A DNA stretch of 34,982 nt, taken from positions 1 through 34,982 of the forward strand of contig JADZAX010000146.1 of the NCBI GenBank assembly GCA_020852405.1. Direction: 5' to 3'. Shown here in pieces: positions 18,909 through 28,909 of the stretch (positions within the stretch are counted from its first letter, which is position 1; every line of letters begins with the position of its first letter). This DNA is from Verrucomicrobiales bacterium. GTDB lineage: Bacteria; Verrucomicrobiota; Verrucomicrobiia; Verrucomicrobiales; DEV007. Below the pieces are notes generated by a model that was not told where the DNA came from, searched no databases, and saw only the letters and a program-made list of their open reading frames with translations. Position numbers and translations under genes: made by a program.

Positions 18909-19319
18909 TCAGTTCGTGCCAGTAGGAGCAGGAGCTGGTGTAGGAGCTGGTGTAGGAGCTGTAGCTGCGGGAGGTGTCACCGCTTCTTGAACCTTCTGGG
19001 CGGCTTCTTCAACCTTTTTGGCCCCGGCTTCGACCGCTTCCTTGGCGGATTCAGCAGCCTTGTTGGCGGTTTCAGCAGCCGCTTTTTGCGCGGCACCGGC
19101 GGCTTCCTTGACGGCTTCTTTGACCTCACCGGCCTTTTCTTCCGTTTTCGCCTTCATTTCTTCGCCGGCCTTCTTGGCGGCTTCCTTGGTTTCCTTGGCG
19201 GCGTCAGCAGCGCTGTCGGCGGCTTTGTCCATGGATTCTTTGACACTTTCGGAGCAGCTGCTGAAAAGGAAAGCAGCGGCGGCGATACCAACAATTGATG
19301 ACAGAGTGAGTAGTTTCAT
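18909..19319 (-). CDS. Ala/Lys/Glu-rich lipoprotein
   Basis: From ATG 19319 the product is 136 residues. The start is chosen because MKLLTLSSIVGIAAAAFLFS, followed by SCSES, is a clean lipoprotein signal with the acceptor Cys at residue 22. The mature protein is one long run of A, K, E, D, S and T in a roughly 11-residue helical pattern (AADAAKETKEAAKKAGEEMK), like LEA-type or apolipophorin-like amphipathic helices. It ends in a Pro/Ala/Thr tail (PTPAPTPAPAP). Such proteins are often stress-related or envelope spacers, but no specific role can be read here. It is divergent from the DUF5684 gene and ends in a strong terminator. A TATATT close to the start codon suggests a very short leader. 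Confidence 0.8.
   Translation of the reverse strand: MKLLTLSSIVGIAAAAFLFSSCSESVKESMDKAADSAADAAKETKEAAKKAGEEMKAKTEEKAGEVKEAVKEAAGAAQKAAAETANKAAESAKEAVEAGAKKVEEAAQKVQEAVTPPAATAPTPAPTPAPAPTGTN
18931..18961. repeat. 12-base tandem repeat in the lipoprotein tail
   Basis: GGAGCTGGTGTA occurs at 18931-18942 and 18943-18954, and a third copy begins at 18955. On the coding (minus) strand it encodes the PAPT repeat of the tail. The repeat could vary in copy number by slippage without a frameshift. Confidence 0.75.
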
Positions 19320-19527
19320 ACGAGGAGTAATATACCCAACCCAGACTTTGGGCAAGTTCTCAATTCTTACATCGTTCAAACAATGGAACCAATTTTGTAA
19401 CGCAACTGCGGAATTTTCTTGTCGGCAACGATTCAAAACCGCATGATGGTCCGGTTCAAATGCAAGAAAGGCATCTTTCCTGCTGAGCATTCAAAATACC
19501 ACCGCACTCAACTAACCCACACTATCA

Positions 19528-19944
19528 ATGAACCATCCATTTCTGAACCTGCTTGCTCAAGATTCCTATCAAGATGCTCCTTCCGCCGGAGGAATGATCG
19601 GCGGGCTTCTAGGATTGGTCCTGTATTTTGGGATCATCATTCTCCTCATCGCTGCGATGTGGAAGATTTTCACCAAAGCCGGCAAACCCGGCTGGGCGGC
19701 GATCGTGCCCATTTATAACATCATCGTCCTGTTGGAGGTCGTGGGCCGTCCGGCTTGGTGGGTTATCCTTTTCCTGATTCCCTTCGTGAATGTCATCATG
19801 GCGTTCATCGTGATGGTTGATCTGGCAAAATCATTCGGCAAAGATGTCGCCTATGCGTTGGGGTTGATTTTCTTGGGCATCATTTTCTTCCCGATGCTCG
19901 CCTTCGGCAGCGCGACCTATCGTGGTCCGGCCGCGTCCGCCTGA
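19528..19944 (+). CDS. DUF5684 membrane protein
   Basis: A 138-residue membrane protein with three to four helices: GLVLYFGIIILLIAAMWKIF, WWVILFLIPFVNVIMAFIVM and LGLIFLGIIFFPMLAFGSAT. The segment TKAGKPGWAAIVPIYNIIVL between the first two is the signature of the DUF5684 family, where it recurs almost unchanged. The function of the family is unknown. The N-terminus (about 20 residues) is polar and ends near APSAGG. The gene is single, divergent from the lipoprotein gene with a 208-base gap, and closed by an intrinsic terminator at 19983. Confidence 0.85.
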   Translation: MNHPFLNLLAQDSYQDAPSAGGMIGGLLGLVLYFGIIILLIAAMWKIFTKAGKPGWAAIVPIYNIIVLLEVVGRPAWWVILFLIPFVNVIMAFIVMVDLAKSFGKDVAYALGLIFLGIIFFPMLAFGSATYRGPAASA

Positions 19945-19982
19945 TCCAGGTGGCTGAAAATCCCGGCATTTGTTTGCCTTGG

Positions 19983-20011
19983 AACCCGGAAGGAAACTTC
20001 CGGGTTTTTTT
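19983..20011 (+). terminator. Rho-independent terminator of the DUF5684 gene
   Basis: AACCCGGAAG (19983-19992) and CTTCCGGGTT (19997-20006) form a perfect 10-base-pair stem with a GAAA tetraloop, followed by seven T residues (20005-20011). It lies 38 bases after the DUF5684 stop codon on the plus strand. Confidence 0.93.
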
Positions 20012-20056
20012 GTTGCCGGCGGGGGAGTCCCAGCGCGCGGCTTTTGTAAAAAAGGG

Positions 20057-20083
20057 TTGACTGAAAATAAATGATGATATACG
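20057..20083 (+). promoter_or_regulatory. Candidate promoter of the TonB receptor gene
   Basis: TTGACT (20057-20062) and TATACG (20078-20083) are separated by 15 bases, somewhat short for a housekeeping promoter. An inverted repeat TGATG/CATCA (20072-20076 and 20084-20088) overlaps the -10 box and could be an operator. I see no cobalamin riboswitch B12 box between here and the start codon. Confidence 0.3.
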
Positions 20084-20150
20084 CATCAATGAATCCTGAT
20101 TCGACGATACGTTAGAAATAGGCAATTTACCCCATTTAATCCGCACCCCC

Positions 20151-22025
20151 ATGATGATCAAAAAATCAGCCCTCCTCTTCTCGGGTTTGCTGGCAGTGGC
20201 CGCATTCCCCTTGCTGGCAGCCGACACCGAGGATCTCAACCGTCTGCTCATCGTGACCGAGGTGGCCACCAAAACGCCCCAGACATTGGCTCAGTTGGCC
20301 CCCTCGGTAGACACGATCTCCGGTGGCGAGCTCAAAACTCGTCAGCTGCATTCCGTGAATGAAGCGTTGAGCTATTTGCCCGGGACCACGCTGATTCAGA
20401 CCGGCCAAACCGGATCCCAGACCTCCCTCTTCGTTCGGGGCATGGAAAGCAACCACACCGTGGCCCTTCTCAATGGCCGACGACTCGCCCCGGGACTGGC
20501 GGGTCTTTACCAACTGGAGCAGATTGATGCCACGTTCTTGGAAGGGATCGATTTGGTCCGCGGTCCGGTGTCCACTCTGTATGGTTCGGATGCCATCGCC
20601 GGGGCCTTGAATCTCCGGATGGCGGACGCCCGCAAGGTGCCGCAAGGGGCAACCTTTTCCACCTTCGCCGAAGGGGGGGCCTTCCGCACCGCGAGGGCGG
20701 GGCAGCAGGTCATGATCCGCGAGGGCAAGCTCGGGGCGGTCGTTGACGCCGGCTATCTGACCACGGAGAACGACCTGCCCGAGACCGATTTCCGCAACCT
20801 CAGCCTGCGCGGGAATGTGGCCTACGAACTCGGGGATGGCGTTTATTTGGATGTCCTCGGGTACTACCAGGACTCGCGTCTCCAGGTCCCCGGTCCCACC
20901 CATAGCCCGCTTTTTCCGGAGCCCCAGCTGAACGACAGCACCACCTGGCTGGCGAGCCCGCGTCTCACGATCGAGCGGGACGGCTGGGATTTTCAGCTCT
21001 ATTACTCCCGCAACGAAAGCGAGCTGGAGGCAACCCGGGACGTCTTTCTCCAGGACAACCTCCTTGATCAGGCTTCGGACGAGGCGGAAGCGCGCGTCAA
21101 TCTGAAACCCTCCAAGGACACCACCCTGACGCTGGGCACGGCTTGGTATTCCTATGAATTCACCCGCACGCCCCTGGTGCCGGGAGCGTTCAACACGCCG
21201 GCGGGATTTGATTACGCCTACTGGAGCACCTTCGCCCAGATCGACACGAAGCTTCCCGCGGAGCTTCGGCTGATCGCCGGCGCCCGCTGGGACGAGCACG
21301 ATTCCTTCGAGAGCAAGGGCACCTGGAGCGTGGCTCTGTCCCGCGATTTCGAGGCCACCCACACCCAGCTCTTCGGCAAAGTGGCGACCGGTTACAAAGC
21401 CCCGTCGGGCCAGGATTTTGTCTTCCTCGACCCCTCGGTGGAGGTGGCCCTCATCGATCCCGAGGAAAGCCTCTCCTGGGAAGCCGGGGTCCGGCAGCAC
21501 TTGCCGCAGGACTTCGGGTCCCTGTCGGCGGTGTTTTTCCACAACGACGTCACCAATCTCGTCGATTCCGTGGGCTATCCGGCCTTTCCCACCATTGTCG
21601 ACACGGAAACCCAGGGAGTGGAACTCGGCCTTGACCTGCACCCGGCCCAGGGGCTGACGGTCTACACCCATTACACCTGGCTCGACACGGAAATTCAGGA
21701 TGGCTTGTATTTCGGAGGCTATGCCGGAGGCCCGGGCGACCGGCTGCCGCGACGTCCGACCCACTCCCTCAGTGCCGGGTTTTGCTACCGCACCCCGGAC
21801 TGGAAATTCGGCGCCGAAGTGACTTCCGCCTTTGACCGTTATGACAGCCCCGGTGTGTTCCTCGATGACTATGCGGTGGCCCGTGCCTATGGCAGCGTCT
21901 ATGTGGGCGAACAGGTCGAGTTTTTCGGTCGGGTGGAGAATGTGTTCGACGCGGACTACGAGTACACCCTGGGCTACCCCGCCACCGGGCTGGGTTTCTT
22001 CGGTGGCATCCGGGTCACCTTTTAA
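20151..22025 (+). CDS. TonB-dependent outer membrane receptor, BtuB-sized
   Basis: A 624-residue receptor with a signal peptide (MMIKKSALLFSGLLAVAAFP onward, cleaved near LLAAD). A TonB-box-like segment RLLIVTEVA follows, then a plug domain (residues ~40-160: ISGGELKTRQLHSVNEALSY, FVRGMESNHTVALLNGRRLA, GPVSTLYGSDAIAGALNL) and a 22-strand type beta-barrel ending in an aromatic C-terminus (GLGFFGGIRVTF). It takes up a scarce ligand across the outer membrane using TonB energy. Length and plug style are close to BtuB, and the next gene codes for B12-dependent methionine synthase, so vitamin B12 is the best guess. That is inference from context; a siderophore or other metal complex cannot be excluded. 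Two ATG codons stand in tandem at the start (20151 and 20154). Confidence 0.9.
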   Translation: MMIKKSALLFSGLLAVAAFPLLAADTEDLNRLLIVTEVATKTPQTLAQLAPSVDTISGGELKTRQLHSVNEALSYLPGTTLIQTGQTGSQTSLFVRGMESNHTVALLNGRRLAPGLAGLYQLEQIDATFLEGIDLVRGPVSTLYGSDAIAGALNLRMADARKVPQGATFSTFAEGGAFRTARAGQQVMIREGKLGAVVDAGYLTTENDLPETDFRNLSLRGNVAYELGDGVYLDVLGYYQDSRLQVPGPTHSPLFPEPQLNDSTTWLASPRLTIERDGWDFQLYYSRNESELEATRDVFLQDNLLDQASDEAEARVNLKPSKDTTLTLGTAWYSYEFTRTPLVPGAFNTPAGFDYAYWSTFAQIDTKLPAELRLIAGARWDEHDSFESKGTWSVALSRDFEATHTQLFGKVATGYKAPSGQDFVFLDPSVEVALIDPEESLSWEAGVRQHLPQDFGSLSAVFFHNDVTNLVDSVGYPAFPTIVDTETQGVELGLDLHPAQGLTVYTHYTWLDTEIQDGLYFGGYAGGPGDRLPRRPTHSLSAGFCYRTPDWKFGAEVTSAFDRYDSPGVFLDDYAVARAYGSVYVGEQVEFFGRVENVFDADYEYTLGYPATGLGFFGGIRVTF

Positions 22026-22126
22026 TCACCGCCTCCGGGCGGGGCAGGCTTGATGCCGGGAGCAATCCGTGCGAGCCTTTCCGCCTTTCCATTCCCCGGA
22101 CTATCCGCCTCCCGCCCTGACATTCC

Positions 22127-25100
22127 ATGCCTGACGACCTTACCGCCGAACTGACCCAAGCCCTGCGGCAGCGCATTCTCGTGCTCGACGGTGCCATGGG
22201 GACCACGATCCGGGGGTATGGCTTGGATGAGGCTGCCGCGCGCGGCACCCGTTTCGGATCCAACGAGAAGGATCTTCTCAACAACGGGGACATTCTCTCC
22301 CTGACCCAGCCGGGAGTCATTGGTGACATTCACAAGCGCTTTCTCGAAGCCGGATCGGACATCATCGAAACCAACACCTTCTCCGCCACCGCGTTGGCGC
22401 AGAGTGAGTTTTTCGTGCCCGATCCCCGGGAAACCGGCGGGCGGAAGGATCCGGAGTTCTTCCAGTCGAAGGTGATGGAGAATGCGTTTCTCCGGGACCT
22501 GGCCTGGGAGCTCAATGTGGAGTCGTCGCGCCTCGCCCGTCACTGGGCGGACCGCATCGGCGAGGAGACCGGCCGGAAACGCTACGTCGCCGGAGCCATC
22601 GGGCCTCTCACGGTGTCGTTGACCAACTCTCCCGACGCGGATGATCCCGGTTTCCGGGTCGTGACCTTTGACCAGGTCACGGAAACCTACCGCCAGCAGA
22701 TCCGCGCCATGATCGAAGGCGGCTGCGACATCCTGATGGTGGAGACCATCTTCGACTCTCTCAATGCCAAAGCCGCCTTGGTCGCGATCCGCGAGGTCTA
22801 TGACCAGGACGGGGTGCGGCTGCCGATCATTGTCTCCGCCGCCGTGGGCCGCGGGGGGGAAACCTTGATCTCGGCGCAGAAGGTGGGCGCCCTGTGGAAT
22901 GCCATCGCCCACGTCAAACCGCTCGCGGTGGGGCTCAACTGTTCGCTCGGGCCGGATCTGATGCGGCCGTTCCTCTCCGAGTTGTCCGAAGCGGCGGAAA
23001 CCTTTGTCTCGGTCTATCCCAATGCGGGCCTGCCCAATCCCCTGGCCCCGACGGGATTCGACCTCGGACCGGAGGACATGGAGCGCTATCTGGAAGAGTT
23101 CGCCGCGCACGGGTTGGTGAACCTCATTGGTGGCTGCTGCGGCAACACCCCGGAGCACGTTGCCGCGATCGCCAAGGTCGCGCAGCGCCAACCTCCGCGG
23201 GAGGTGCCGCACCCCGCTCCGACCCTCCGCCTCAGCGGATCGGAGTCTTTCAATGTCACGCCGGGGACGAATTTCCTCATGATCGGAGAGCGGACGAATG
23301 TGGCCGGGTCGCCCAAGTTCGCCAAGCTCATCAAAGGAGGGCAGCTCGAGGAAGCCACCGCGATCGCCCGTCAGCAGGCCGAGAGCGGGGCCAACATCAT
23401 CGACGTCTGCATGGACGAGGGCATGATCGATGGCGTCAGCATGATGACGCGGTTCCTCAATCTGCTGGCCTCCGAGCCCGATGTCGCCGCCTTGCCGATC
23501 ATGGTCGACTCCTCCAAGTGGGAGGTCATCGAGGCCGGTTTGAAATGTCTTCAGGGCAAGGGGATCGTGAACTCAATCTCCCTCAAGGAGGGCGAGGAGA
23601 AATTCAGGGAGCAGGCCCGTAAAGTCCTCAAATACGGGGCGGCGGTGGTGGTCATGGCTTTCGACGAGCAGGGCCAGGCGGCCTCGCTGGAGGACAAGAT
23701 CCGGATCTGCTCCCGGGCCTACCACATCCTGGTCGACGAGGTCGGCATGCCCCCCGACGACATCATTTTCGACCCCAACATTCTCACCGTCGCCACCGGC
23801 ATGGAGGAGCACAACCGGTATGCCATCGATTTCATCGAGGCGACCCGGTGGATCAAGCAGAACCTCCCCGGCGCCCGTGTCAGTGGCGGGGTGTCGAACA
23901 TTTCCTTCAGCTTCCGCGGCAACAACCGGGTCCGCGAGGCCATGCACTCGGCGTTCCTCTACCATGCCTGCGCGGCGGGCATGGACATGGGCATCGTCAA
24001 CGCCGGGATGCTGGAGATCTATGACGAGATCCCCAAGGATCTGCTGGGACTGGTCGAGGACGTGCTGCTCGACCGGCGGCCCGATTCCACGGAGCGTCTC
24101 ATCGACTTTGCGGAGCAGCTGAAGCGCGACGGCGAATCCGGCGGCTCGGCCAAAAACACCGGCCCGGATCTCAGTTGGCGCGAGGGCTCCGTGGAGGACC
24201 GGCTCGCCCATGCCCTGGTCCGGGGGGTGGATGAATTTGTCGCGCAGGACACGGAGGAAGCCCTCGCCAAGATCGGGATTCCTCTCAACGTCATCGAGGG
24301 GCCGCTCATGGCTGGCATGAAAATCGTCGGGGAACTGTTCGGCGCCGGCAAGATGTTCCTCCCCCAGGTCGTGAAGAGCGCCCGGGTCATGAAAAAGGCG
24401 GTCGCCTGGCTCACCCCCCATCTCGAAGCCGCCAAAGCCGGGAGCGGGAAAAGCGCCGGGACCTTTGTCATCGCCACCGTGAAGGGCGATGTCCATGATA
24501 TTGGGAAGAACATTGTCGGCGTGGTCCTGGGGTGCAACGGCTACGATGTCATCGATCTCGGGGTCATGGTCGACTGCCAGAAAATTCTCGACGTGGCGGT
24601 GGAGAAAAAGGCCGAGTTCATCGGCCTCAGCGGCCTCATCACTCCCAGCCTGGACGAGATGATCCACAACGCCAAGGAAATGGAACGGCTCAACTTCGAC
24701 GTGCCGCTCCTCATTGGCGGGGCCACAACGAGCCGCGCCCACACCGCCATCAAAATCAGCCAGCATTACAGCGGCCCGGTAGTCCACGTCACCGATGCCT
24801 CCCTCGTCGTCGGGGTCTGCAACCGCCTCAAATCGGACAACCTCCGCGGGGCCTTCCTCGCGGATCTCGCCGAGTCGGAGGAGAAGGAGCGCCGGCTCCA
24901 TGCCGGGCGGGGATCGTCGGCCACCTATCTCACCCTCGAGCAGGCCCGCGCCGCCGCGCCGGTAACGGATTGGTCCACCGTGGACATCGCCACGCCCGAC
25001 ACCTGGGGGCTTCGGATCTGGGACGACATCGCCCCGGCCGATCTGGTTCCCTATTTCGACTGGACCCCGTTTTTCCATGCCTGGGAACTGCGGGGAGTGT

Positions 25101-25900
25101 ATCCCAAGATCCTCGATCATCCCGACCATGGTCCCCAGGCCCGCGAACTCCATGAGGATGCTCTCCGGGTTCTCGACGACATTGTCCGGCACGGCCGGGT
25201 CCATCCCCGCGCCGTCTGGGGCCTTTGGCCCGCCAATGCGGTCGGGGACGATGTCGAAATCTACGCCGGCTCGGACCGTGCGGAGCGCCTCGAAACTAGG
25301 TATTTCCTGCGCCAGCAGAAAGAAAAAGTCCAGGCCGGACAGCCCTATCTCTGCCTCGCCGACTTCGTCGCCCCGCGCCGTTCGGGACGCATCGACACCG
25401 TGGGGGGCTTTGCCATCACCGCCGGCCGCGAGATTGAAGACTATGCCCAGTCGTTGAAGGAGGCCCACGATGATTACACCGGCATTCTGGTGCAGGCTCT
25501 GGCGGACCGCTTCGCCGAGGCCCTTGCGGAATACGTTCATCAGAAAGCCCGTGCCGCGATGGGTTTCGGCCTGACGGAGAACTTCACCGTCGGGGAGCTG
25601 ATCGATGAGAAATACCGCGGCATCCGGCCGGCGGCGGGTTACCCCAGCTGCCCCGATCACACCGAAAAAGCAGGTCTCTGGCGGCTCCTTGAGGCGGAGA
25701 AAAACACCGGGATCAGCCTGACCACTTCTTATGCGATGAATCCGCCGGCCTCGGTCAGCGGGCTCTATTTCTTTCATCCGGAGGCCCGCTACTTCCCGGT
25801 GGGCCGCATCCTGCCGGATCAGTTGGAAGACTACGCGCAGCGCAAGGGCATTTCATTGGAAGAAGCGACCCGCTGGCTCCAGCCGAACTTGGCGGAGTGA
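22127..25900 (+). CDS. metH: Cobalamin-dependent methionine synthase
   Basis: A full-length 1257-residue enzyme (E. coli MetH has 1227). It transfers a methyl group from 5-methyltetrahydrofolate to homocysteine through cobalamin, in the cytosol. Domains in order: homocysteine-binding barrel (residues ~1-345) starting [12 protein letters not shown], with zinc ligands Cys272 (GLNCSLG) and Cys337/Cys338 (GGCCGNTP); folate-binding barrel (~380-640) with [14 protein letters not shown]12-binding module with [12 protein letters not shown], where His790 is the lower cobalt ligand, and [11 protein letters not shown]; and the C-terminal AdoMet-dependent reactivation domain with [13 protein letters not shown]. 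All catalytic parts are present. It starts 101 bases after the TonB receptor gene, on the same strand, and the pair may be co-expressed. It is convergent with the gene at 25950. Confidence 0.97.
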   Translation: MPDDLTAELTQALRQRILVLDGAMGTTIRGYGLDEAAARGTRFGSNEKDLLNNGDILSLTQPGVIGDIHKRFLEAGSDIIETNTFSATALAQSEFFVPDPRETGGRKDPEFFQSKVMENAFLRDLAWELNVESSRLARHWADRIGEETGRKRYVAGAIGPLTVSLTNSPDADDPGFRVVTFDQVTETYRQQIRAMIEGGCDILMVETIFDSLNAKAALVAIREVYDQDGVRLPIIVSAAVGRGGETLISAQKVGALWNAIAHVKPLAVGLNCSLGPDLMRPFLSELSEAAETFVSVYPNAGLPNPLAPTGFDLGPEDMERYLEEFAAHGLVNLIGGCCGNTPEHVAAIAKVAQRQPPREVPHPAPTLRLSGSESFNVTPGTNFLMIGERTNVAGSPKFAKLIKGGQLEEATAIARQQAESGANIIDVCMDEGMIDGVSMMTRFLNLLASEPDVAALPIMVDSSKWEVIEAGLKCLQGKGIVNSISLKEGEEKFREQARKVLKYGAAVVVMAFDEQGQAASLEDKIRICSRAYHILVDEVGMPPDDIIFDPNILTVATGMEEHNRYAIDFIEATRWIKQNLPGARVSGGVSNISFSFRGNNRVREAMHSAFLYHACAAGMDMGIVNAGMLEIYDEIPKDLLGLVEDVLLDRRPDSTERLIDFAEQLKRDGESGGSAKNTGPDLSWREGSVEDRLAHALVRGVDEFVAQDTEEALAKIGIPLNVIEGPLMAGMKIVGELFGAGKMFLPQVVKSARVMKKAVAWLTPHLEAAKAGSGKSAGTFVIATVKGDVHDIGKNIVGVVLGCNGYDVIDLGVMVDCQKILDVAVEKKAEFIGLSGLITPSLDEMIHNAKEMERLNFDVPLLIGGATTSRAHTAIKISQHYSGPVVHVTDASLVVGVCNRLKSDNLRGAFLADLAESEEKERRLHAGRGSSATYLTLEQARAAAPVTDWSTVDIATPDTWGLRIWDDIAPADLVPYFDWTPFFHAWELRGVYPKILDHPDHGPQARELHEDALRVLDDIVRHGRVHPRAVWGLWPANAVGDDVEIYAGSDRAERLETRYFLRQQKEKVQAGQPYLCLADFVAPRRSGRIDTVGGFAITAGREIEDYAQSLKEAHDDYTGILVQALADRFAEALAEYVHQKARAAMGFGLTENFTVGELIDEKYRGIRPAAGYPSCPDHTEKAGLWRLLEAEKNTGISLTTSYAMNPPASVSGLYFFHPEARYFPVGRILPDQLEDYAQRKGISLEEATRWLQPNLAE

Positions 25901-25949
25901 GGCTTGATCCCGCCTTCCTTCCCGATGGACCTTGTGCCCGTGCCCGGGC

Positions 25950-28847
25950 TCACTCGACAAACCGGAAATCGGCGCTGCTGAACAGGGCGTGGAAGAGGGC
26001 CTCCCAGCAGGAGGTGCCGTCGATCCCCGGGCTGCTCTCGGCGAGGAATTGACGGGCGACCGCGCTTTCTCCGGCGGACGGATGCCGTCCGAGGATGGAG
26101 CGGTAGGCTTGGTCGATTTTCTGCTCCACCGTCCCCGGCAGCGCGACCCAGTGCGCCGCCGCCGCCGCGCACTGTTCGCGGACGAAGGGGTGGTTCAACA
26201 GATAGAGCGCCTGGGGGGCGATGGTGCTGGCATGGCGGGCGCCCTGGACGCGGCTTGGATCGGCCCCGTCGAAGGTCGCGAGCAGTTCCACCGGCGAGTT
26301 CCGGAAGGCGGGCTCATAGACCGCGCGCCGAGCCCCTTGGTGCGGGTAGAGATAATCCGTCGCGGTGCCGGCGGCGATGGTCGGCCCTCCGGCGGTGGGA
26401 TCGAGCCGTCCCGCGACCTGCAGCATGGTGTCGCGCATGGCCTCGGCGGGGAGCCGGCGGCGGTTCGCGTGCGAGAGGAGCCGGTTCTCCGGATCCAGTC
26501 CGGCGGCTTCCGAGCCGGGTGTCGAGGAGAGGCGGTAGGCGTGGCTCGTCATGAGGGTGCGGACGAGCTGCTTGACCGACCATTTTCCGGCCATGAACTC
26601 CACCGCGAGGTGGTCGAGCAGCTCCGGATGGGTCGGCCGGTCGCCCGTGGTGCCGAAGTTGTCCACGCTGCGGACCAGACCGTTGCCGAACAGCCAGAGC
26701 CAAGCCCGGTTCACGAAGACGCGGGCCGTGAGGGGGTTCTCCGGCGAGCTGAGCCACTCCCCGAGCTGGCGGCGTCCGCTCTCGGTGGGGGAGAAGACAG
26801 GCTCCGTCCCCGGAAGAGTGGCGACCTGGAGAAAGCCGCGGGGCGCCTGGTCACCCAACCGGTGGACATTGCCCCGGATGTGGATGGGGCAGTCCGCGGC
26901 GGCGCCGGTCTCGGTCACGCCCATGGTGCGGGGACGGGGATCGAGGGTGCTCCGCAGGTGCTTCAGTTCCTCTTCCGAGGCGCGCAACACAAGTTCCAGG
27001 GCGCTGCGTTGGGCGCTCTGCTTCGGGGAGGCTGCGCTCACCGGAGTTTCGGGCATTTCCTGCTGGCTTAGCTCCTCCGGCAGGAGCTGCAGGGCGTCCA
27101 CCACGACGTGCCCGTCGGTCCCGGTGTTGGAGACGAGGACAAAGCCCTCCCCGCTGTCGAGAAAGCGGTAGGTGCCCAAAGAAACGAAGATTCCATCGAT
27201 CGGAGGGGGCACGGTTTGGTCCACCTTGACGACGACTTCCCCGTCGGCGCTGAAGATCGTGACCGGGACGTTGGTGGCGCGGTTGCTCGCGGGGACGTAG
27301 GCCAGCCGGACCTCGTAGCGCCCGGATTTGCGGACCTTGGGGGTGAAGGTGAGGGTCTTGTTGCCCTTCTCCTCATTGGCATCGTGCAGGTAGCCGCTGC
27401 CGAAAAACCGCTTGGAATAAGTCGAGGTCGTCCAGTTGCCGATCAGCTTGGCGTCGCCGTCATCGAGGGTGATTCCCGGCAGGGCGGCGAGGTTGAGCAC
27501 TCGGGGCTTGTTTTTGGTGGCCGGGTCGAGCGTTTCCCGCAGGGCATTGAGGGCTTCGCGATCCTTTTTGACGCGGGTTTCCAGGGTCGCGATGGCGGCG
27601 TCATTGGCCTCATAGCGGGCGGCCAGCGCTTCCGGGAGCGGCAGGTCCACCTCCACCCATTTCGAGACGTTGGAATGTTTGGCGGAATTCACCGACCGCA
27701 GGATCCCGGCCATGGCGTAGTAATCCTTGGTGGGAATGGGGTCGAACTTGTGGTCATGGCAGCGGGCGCACCCAAGGGTCTGGCCGAGGAACGCCTTGCC
27801 GATGGTGTCGAGCTGCTCGTCGACGATGTCCATGTTCAGCTGGGCCTTGTCCTGCTCCTCCATGTTGTGGTTCCCCAGCACGAGGAACGCCGTGCCGAGC
27901 GTCTGGCGCTGCTTTTCCTGAGGCGACTCCGCCGGCAAGAGATCGCCCGCGACGTGTTCCCGGAGGAGTTGGTCGTAGGGCAGGTCCCGGTTGAAGGCGT
28001 CGATGACATAGTCTCGGTAGCGCCAGGCTTCCGTGAAGACGAGGCCCCGCAGGGTCAGGGATTCCCCGTAGCGGACCACGTCGAGCCAGTGGCGGCCCCA
28101 GTGCTCGCCGAACCGGGGGGACTCGAGAAGGCGGTCGACCAGCACCTCCCAGGCCTGTGCCGAGGGATCGGCCAGCCATTGGTCGATCTGCTCCGGCGTG
28201 GGGGGCAGTCCGGTCAGATCGAGGTAGAGCCGGCGCACCAGGGCGGTGGGCTCCGCGTCCCCGGCGGGGGCGAGACCGGCGGTTTCGAGCCGGGCGAGGA
28301 GGAAGCGGTCGACGTCATTGTCCGCCCAGTCCGGATCGGCCACCGCCGGCGGGGGCGTGTCCAGCGGGGGGAGATAGGACCAGAAGCGCCGGCCTTCAGC
28401 CAGGCTGAGGCCGACCTGGTGCTTGGGGCCCGCTCCCGGTGCCTGTCCCCGCGGGTCGGGGGCTCCGCGGCTCACCCATTCCTCGAGGATGGCGACCTCC
28501 GCGGGCGGGAGCCGGTCCTTCGGCGGCATCTGGAGGCCTCGTTCGGCATCGCGCACCGCCTTGAGGAGCAGACTCCCCTCGACCTCGCCTGGGACCACTG
28601 CGGGACCGGACTCGCCCCCGTCGTGCCAGCCTTGGGCGGAGTCGAGAGCCAGCCCGCCTTTGGTTTTTTTGCCGGCGGTGTGGCAGTCCAGACAGTGCTC
28701 CGCGAGGAGCGGGCGGATCCGGTTTTCAAAAAAAGCCAGATCCTCCGCCGGGAGGACGGGATCCGCCGCCACCGCCCTTCCGGTACACAAAAACCCGGCT
28801 CCGGCGAGGAGCAGGAAGGTCAGGGTGCGGGGGCCGGGACAGGGCAT
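25950..28847 (-). CDS. Cytochrome c / DUF1549 / DUF1553 protein with inserted golvesin-like domain
   Basis: A 965-residue exported protein; the ATG at 28847 is chosen because it gives a signal peptide (MPCPGPRTLTFLLLAGAGFL ... AVAA) and follows AGGA. Upstream frame continuation runs through the MFS gene and is spurious. Domains in order: PSCyt1 with one c-type heme motif CLDCH (52-56) and a likely distal Met in GLQMPP; PSCyt2/DUF1549 (about 170-400, DLTGLPPTPEQIDQW and HWGRHWLDVVRYGES); a golvesin-like beta domain (about 450-630, NWTTSTYSKRFFGSGYLHD, GTDGHVVVDALQLL); and PSD1/DUF1553 (about 690-960, NPLTARVFVNRAWLWLFG). Proteins of this type are abundant in Planctomycetes and Verrucomicrobia, possibly in polysaccharide use; their reaction is unknown. 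The DUF1501 partner usually found next to it is absent. An MFS gene lies 62 bases upstream. Confidence 0.92.
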   Translation of the reverse strand: MPCPGPRTLTFLLLAGAGFLCTGRAVAADPVLPAEDLAFFENRIRPLLAEHCLDCHTAGKKTKGGLALDSAQGWHDGGESGPAVVPGEVEGSLLLKAVRDAERGLQMPPKDRLPPAEVAILEEWVSRGAPDPRGQAPGAGPKHQVGLSLAEGRRFWSYLPPLDTPPPAVADPDWADNDVDRFLLARLETAGLAPAGDAEPTALVRRLYLDLTGLPPTPEQIDQWLADPSAQAWEVLVDRLLESPRFGEHWGRHWLDVVRYGESLTLRGLVFTEAWRYRDYVIDAFNRDLPYDQLLREHVAGDLLPAESPQEKQRQTLGTAFLVLGNHNMEEQDKAQLNMDIVDEQLDTIGKAFLGQTLGCARCHDHKFDPIPTKDYYAMAGILRSVNSAKHSNVSKWVEVDLPLPEALAARYEANDAAIATLETRVKKDREALNALRETLDPATKNKPRVLNLAALPGITLDDGDAKLIGNWTTSTYSKRFFGSGYLHDANEEKGNKTLTFTPKVRKSGRYEVRLAYVPASNRATNVPVTIFSADGEVVVKVDQTVPPPIDGIFVSLGTYRFLDSGEGFVLVSNTGTDGHVVVDALQLLPEELSQQEMPETPVSAASPKQSAQRSALELVLRASEEELKHLRSTLDPRPRTMGVTETGAAADCPIHIRGNVHRLGDQAPRGFLQVATLPGTEPVFSPTESGRRQLGEWLSSPENPLTARVFVNRAWLWLFGNGLVRSVDNFGTTGDRPTHPELLDHLAVEFMAGKWSVKQLVRTLMTSHAYRLSSTPGSEAAGLDPENRLLSHANRRRLPAEAMRDTMLQVAGRLDPTAGGPTIAAGTATDYLYPHQGARRAVYEPAFRNSPVELLATFDGADPSRVQGARHASTIAPQALYLLNHPFVREQCAAAAAHWVALPGTVEQKIDQAYRSILGRHPSAGESAVARQFLAESSPGIDGTSCWEALFHALFSSADFRFVE

Positions 28848-28909
28848 CCCGCATCCTGCCGGAAATCCGTGTCGAAGGCAAGGCCCCTCATCGCGCAGGG
28901 ACCTCTCCG

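Noticed and set aside
20012-20150. Possible cobalamin riboswitch before the TonB receptor gene
   Set aside because: No B12 box or suitable set of helices is visible; the region is short and AT-rich. A covariance search could still change this.
23573-25777. A 734-codon open frame opposite metH
   Set aside because: It is explained by the codon bias of metH on the other strand; the product has no recognisable motif and metH is certain.
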